Shown in pieces: positions 24,898 through 25,406 of a stretch of 25,406 nucleotides of DNA. Position 1 is the stretch's first letter, and every line of letters begins with the position of its first letter. A model generated the notes under the pieces. That model searched no databases and was not told where the DNA came from. It saw nothing but the letters and a program-made list of their open reading frames with translations. Both the position numbers and the translations under genes were made by a program. This stretch comes from Candidatus Binatia bacterium (lineage in GTDB: Bacteria > Desulfobacterota_B > Binatia > UBA9968 > JAJDTQ01): contig JAJDTQ010000197.1 in the NCBI GenBank assembly GCA_022827045.1, positions 1 to 25,406 on the forward strand. Direction: 5' to 3'.

Positions 24898-25251
24898 TCA
24901 ACGCTGTTTCTCCTCCGTATGCCCGTCCCTGCCCGTTCCATCCAGGAGCGCATTGAGACCGAGTCGGTGATAGATGCCGTCCCATGCCACGGATGGAAAC
25001 ACGCCGTCCGCAACACGCCGCAGCGCCACCGAAGCCATCTCGGGCGTGAGCCTCTGGCGCCACGACTCCAGGTCCAGCTCACCATGCAACTGGGGCGACA
25101 CCCCGGCCTCGAAGAGCGCCAGCCCCTCCATGACGGTGAGCCCCAGGAACGTCGTAGACACCAGCGACACGTTCCGCCCCGCCGCGTGGCCAAACGAAAG
25201 ATCCGCGGTGGCGCCGTAGAGCTTCCTGCCAGCAAGCCAGTGGGAGAATGG
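24898..25251 (-). pseudogene. 5'-truncated protein-coding fragment, unknown family
   Basis: An open frame of 117 codons without an ATG near its 5' end carries protein-like sequence: HWLAGRKLYGATADLSFG, then SLVSTTFLGLTVMEGLALFE, LHGELDLESWRQRLTPEMAS and VFPSVAWDGIYHRLGLNAL. Codon usage matches the GC-rich genes of the window. The frame is bounded upstream by a TGA at 25252-25254, where the DNA turns AT-rich, so the gene seems to have lost its beginning there. A GTG at 25170 is a possible internal start giving 90 aa, without a good ribosome binding site. I do not recognise the family. Confidence 0.45.
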
Positions 25252-25374
25252 TCAACGAGTATGACCCTAGTGTCCTGATCTTGAAGTTCAATTGATTATG
25301 AATGAAAATAGAAAACCGTGTATGTCAGAAGCCAGAGCCCTCGATTGCAAGCATACGATCCCCGGAGGCAACAC

Positions 25375-25406
25375 ATGAGCAGAGCCGCCGTCACGATCAC
25401 CTTGTC
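25375..25406 (+). CDS. Start of a gene running off the window (partial)
   Basis: A strong ribosome binding site (CCGGAGG) lies six bases before an ATG that opens MSRAAVTITL at the very edge of the window. Only ten codons are visible, so no function can be given. The AT-rich stretch at about 25285-25320 may contain its promoter. Confidence 0.6.
   Translation, partial: MSRAAVTITL

Overview
The window comes from a GC-rich Gram-negative bacterium, most likely a member of the Pseudomonadota. It encodes an outer-membrane beta-barrel, a giant autotransporter-like protein, several lipoproteins with clear lipoboxes, and a periplasmic-type binding protein. Start sites mostly carry ordinary GGAG-type ribosome binding sites. 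The species cannot be named from the sequence.

Layout. Positions 1-759 hold no convincing gene. From 8116 down to 760 a compact minus-strand series runs in this order: porin-like protein, glycine-betaine-type substrate-binding protein, GH15 glucoamylase/trehalase-type hydrolase, TVP38/TMEM64 membrane protein, MerA-like flavoprotein reductase, and SDR dehydrogenase. Gaps are 28-82 bases, so this looks like one operon. Upstream, on the same strand, lie a broken lipoprotein gene (8195-8630) and a long di-haem cytochrome c peroxidase lipoprotein (8665-10965). An ECF-type sigma factor gene with a translationally coupled 75-codon partner sits at 11312-12159. Small genes follow: a 48-aa membrane peptide on plus, then a TM2-domain protein, a double zinc-ribbon protein and a PPOX-class flavoprotein on minus.

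Positions 14130-14836 are a graveyard of mobile DNA. It contains a decayed ISAs1-family transposase interrupted by two short palindromic sequences, and a broken serine-resolvase fragment. Next come a small lipoprotein and, 33 bases upstream of it, a 2369-aa Calx-beta autotransporter-like protein (15364-22473). Just upstream of its start is a tandem array of an 8-bp unit, a candidate for slippage-driven variation of expression. Positions 22701-23914 hold no supported gene. The right end has an AT-rich, apparently foreign secreted orphan protein (23915-24724), a 5'-truncated open frame (24898-25251) and the first ten codons of a gene that runs off the window.

Working together (inference): the six-gene operon couples an outer-membrane channel and a periplasmic quaternary-amine binding protein with sugar hydrolysis and redox enzymes. 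This would suit osmolyte or carbohydrate handling, but no ABC permease or ATPase is adjacent. The best leads for something new are that unusual operon, the repeat-preceded giant autotransporter, and the sigma factor with its unrecognised coupled partner.
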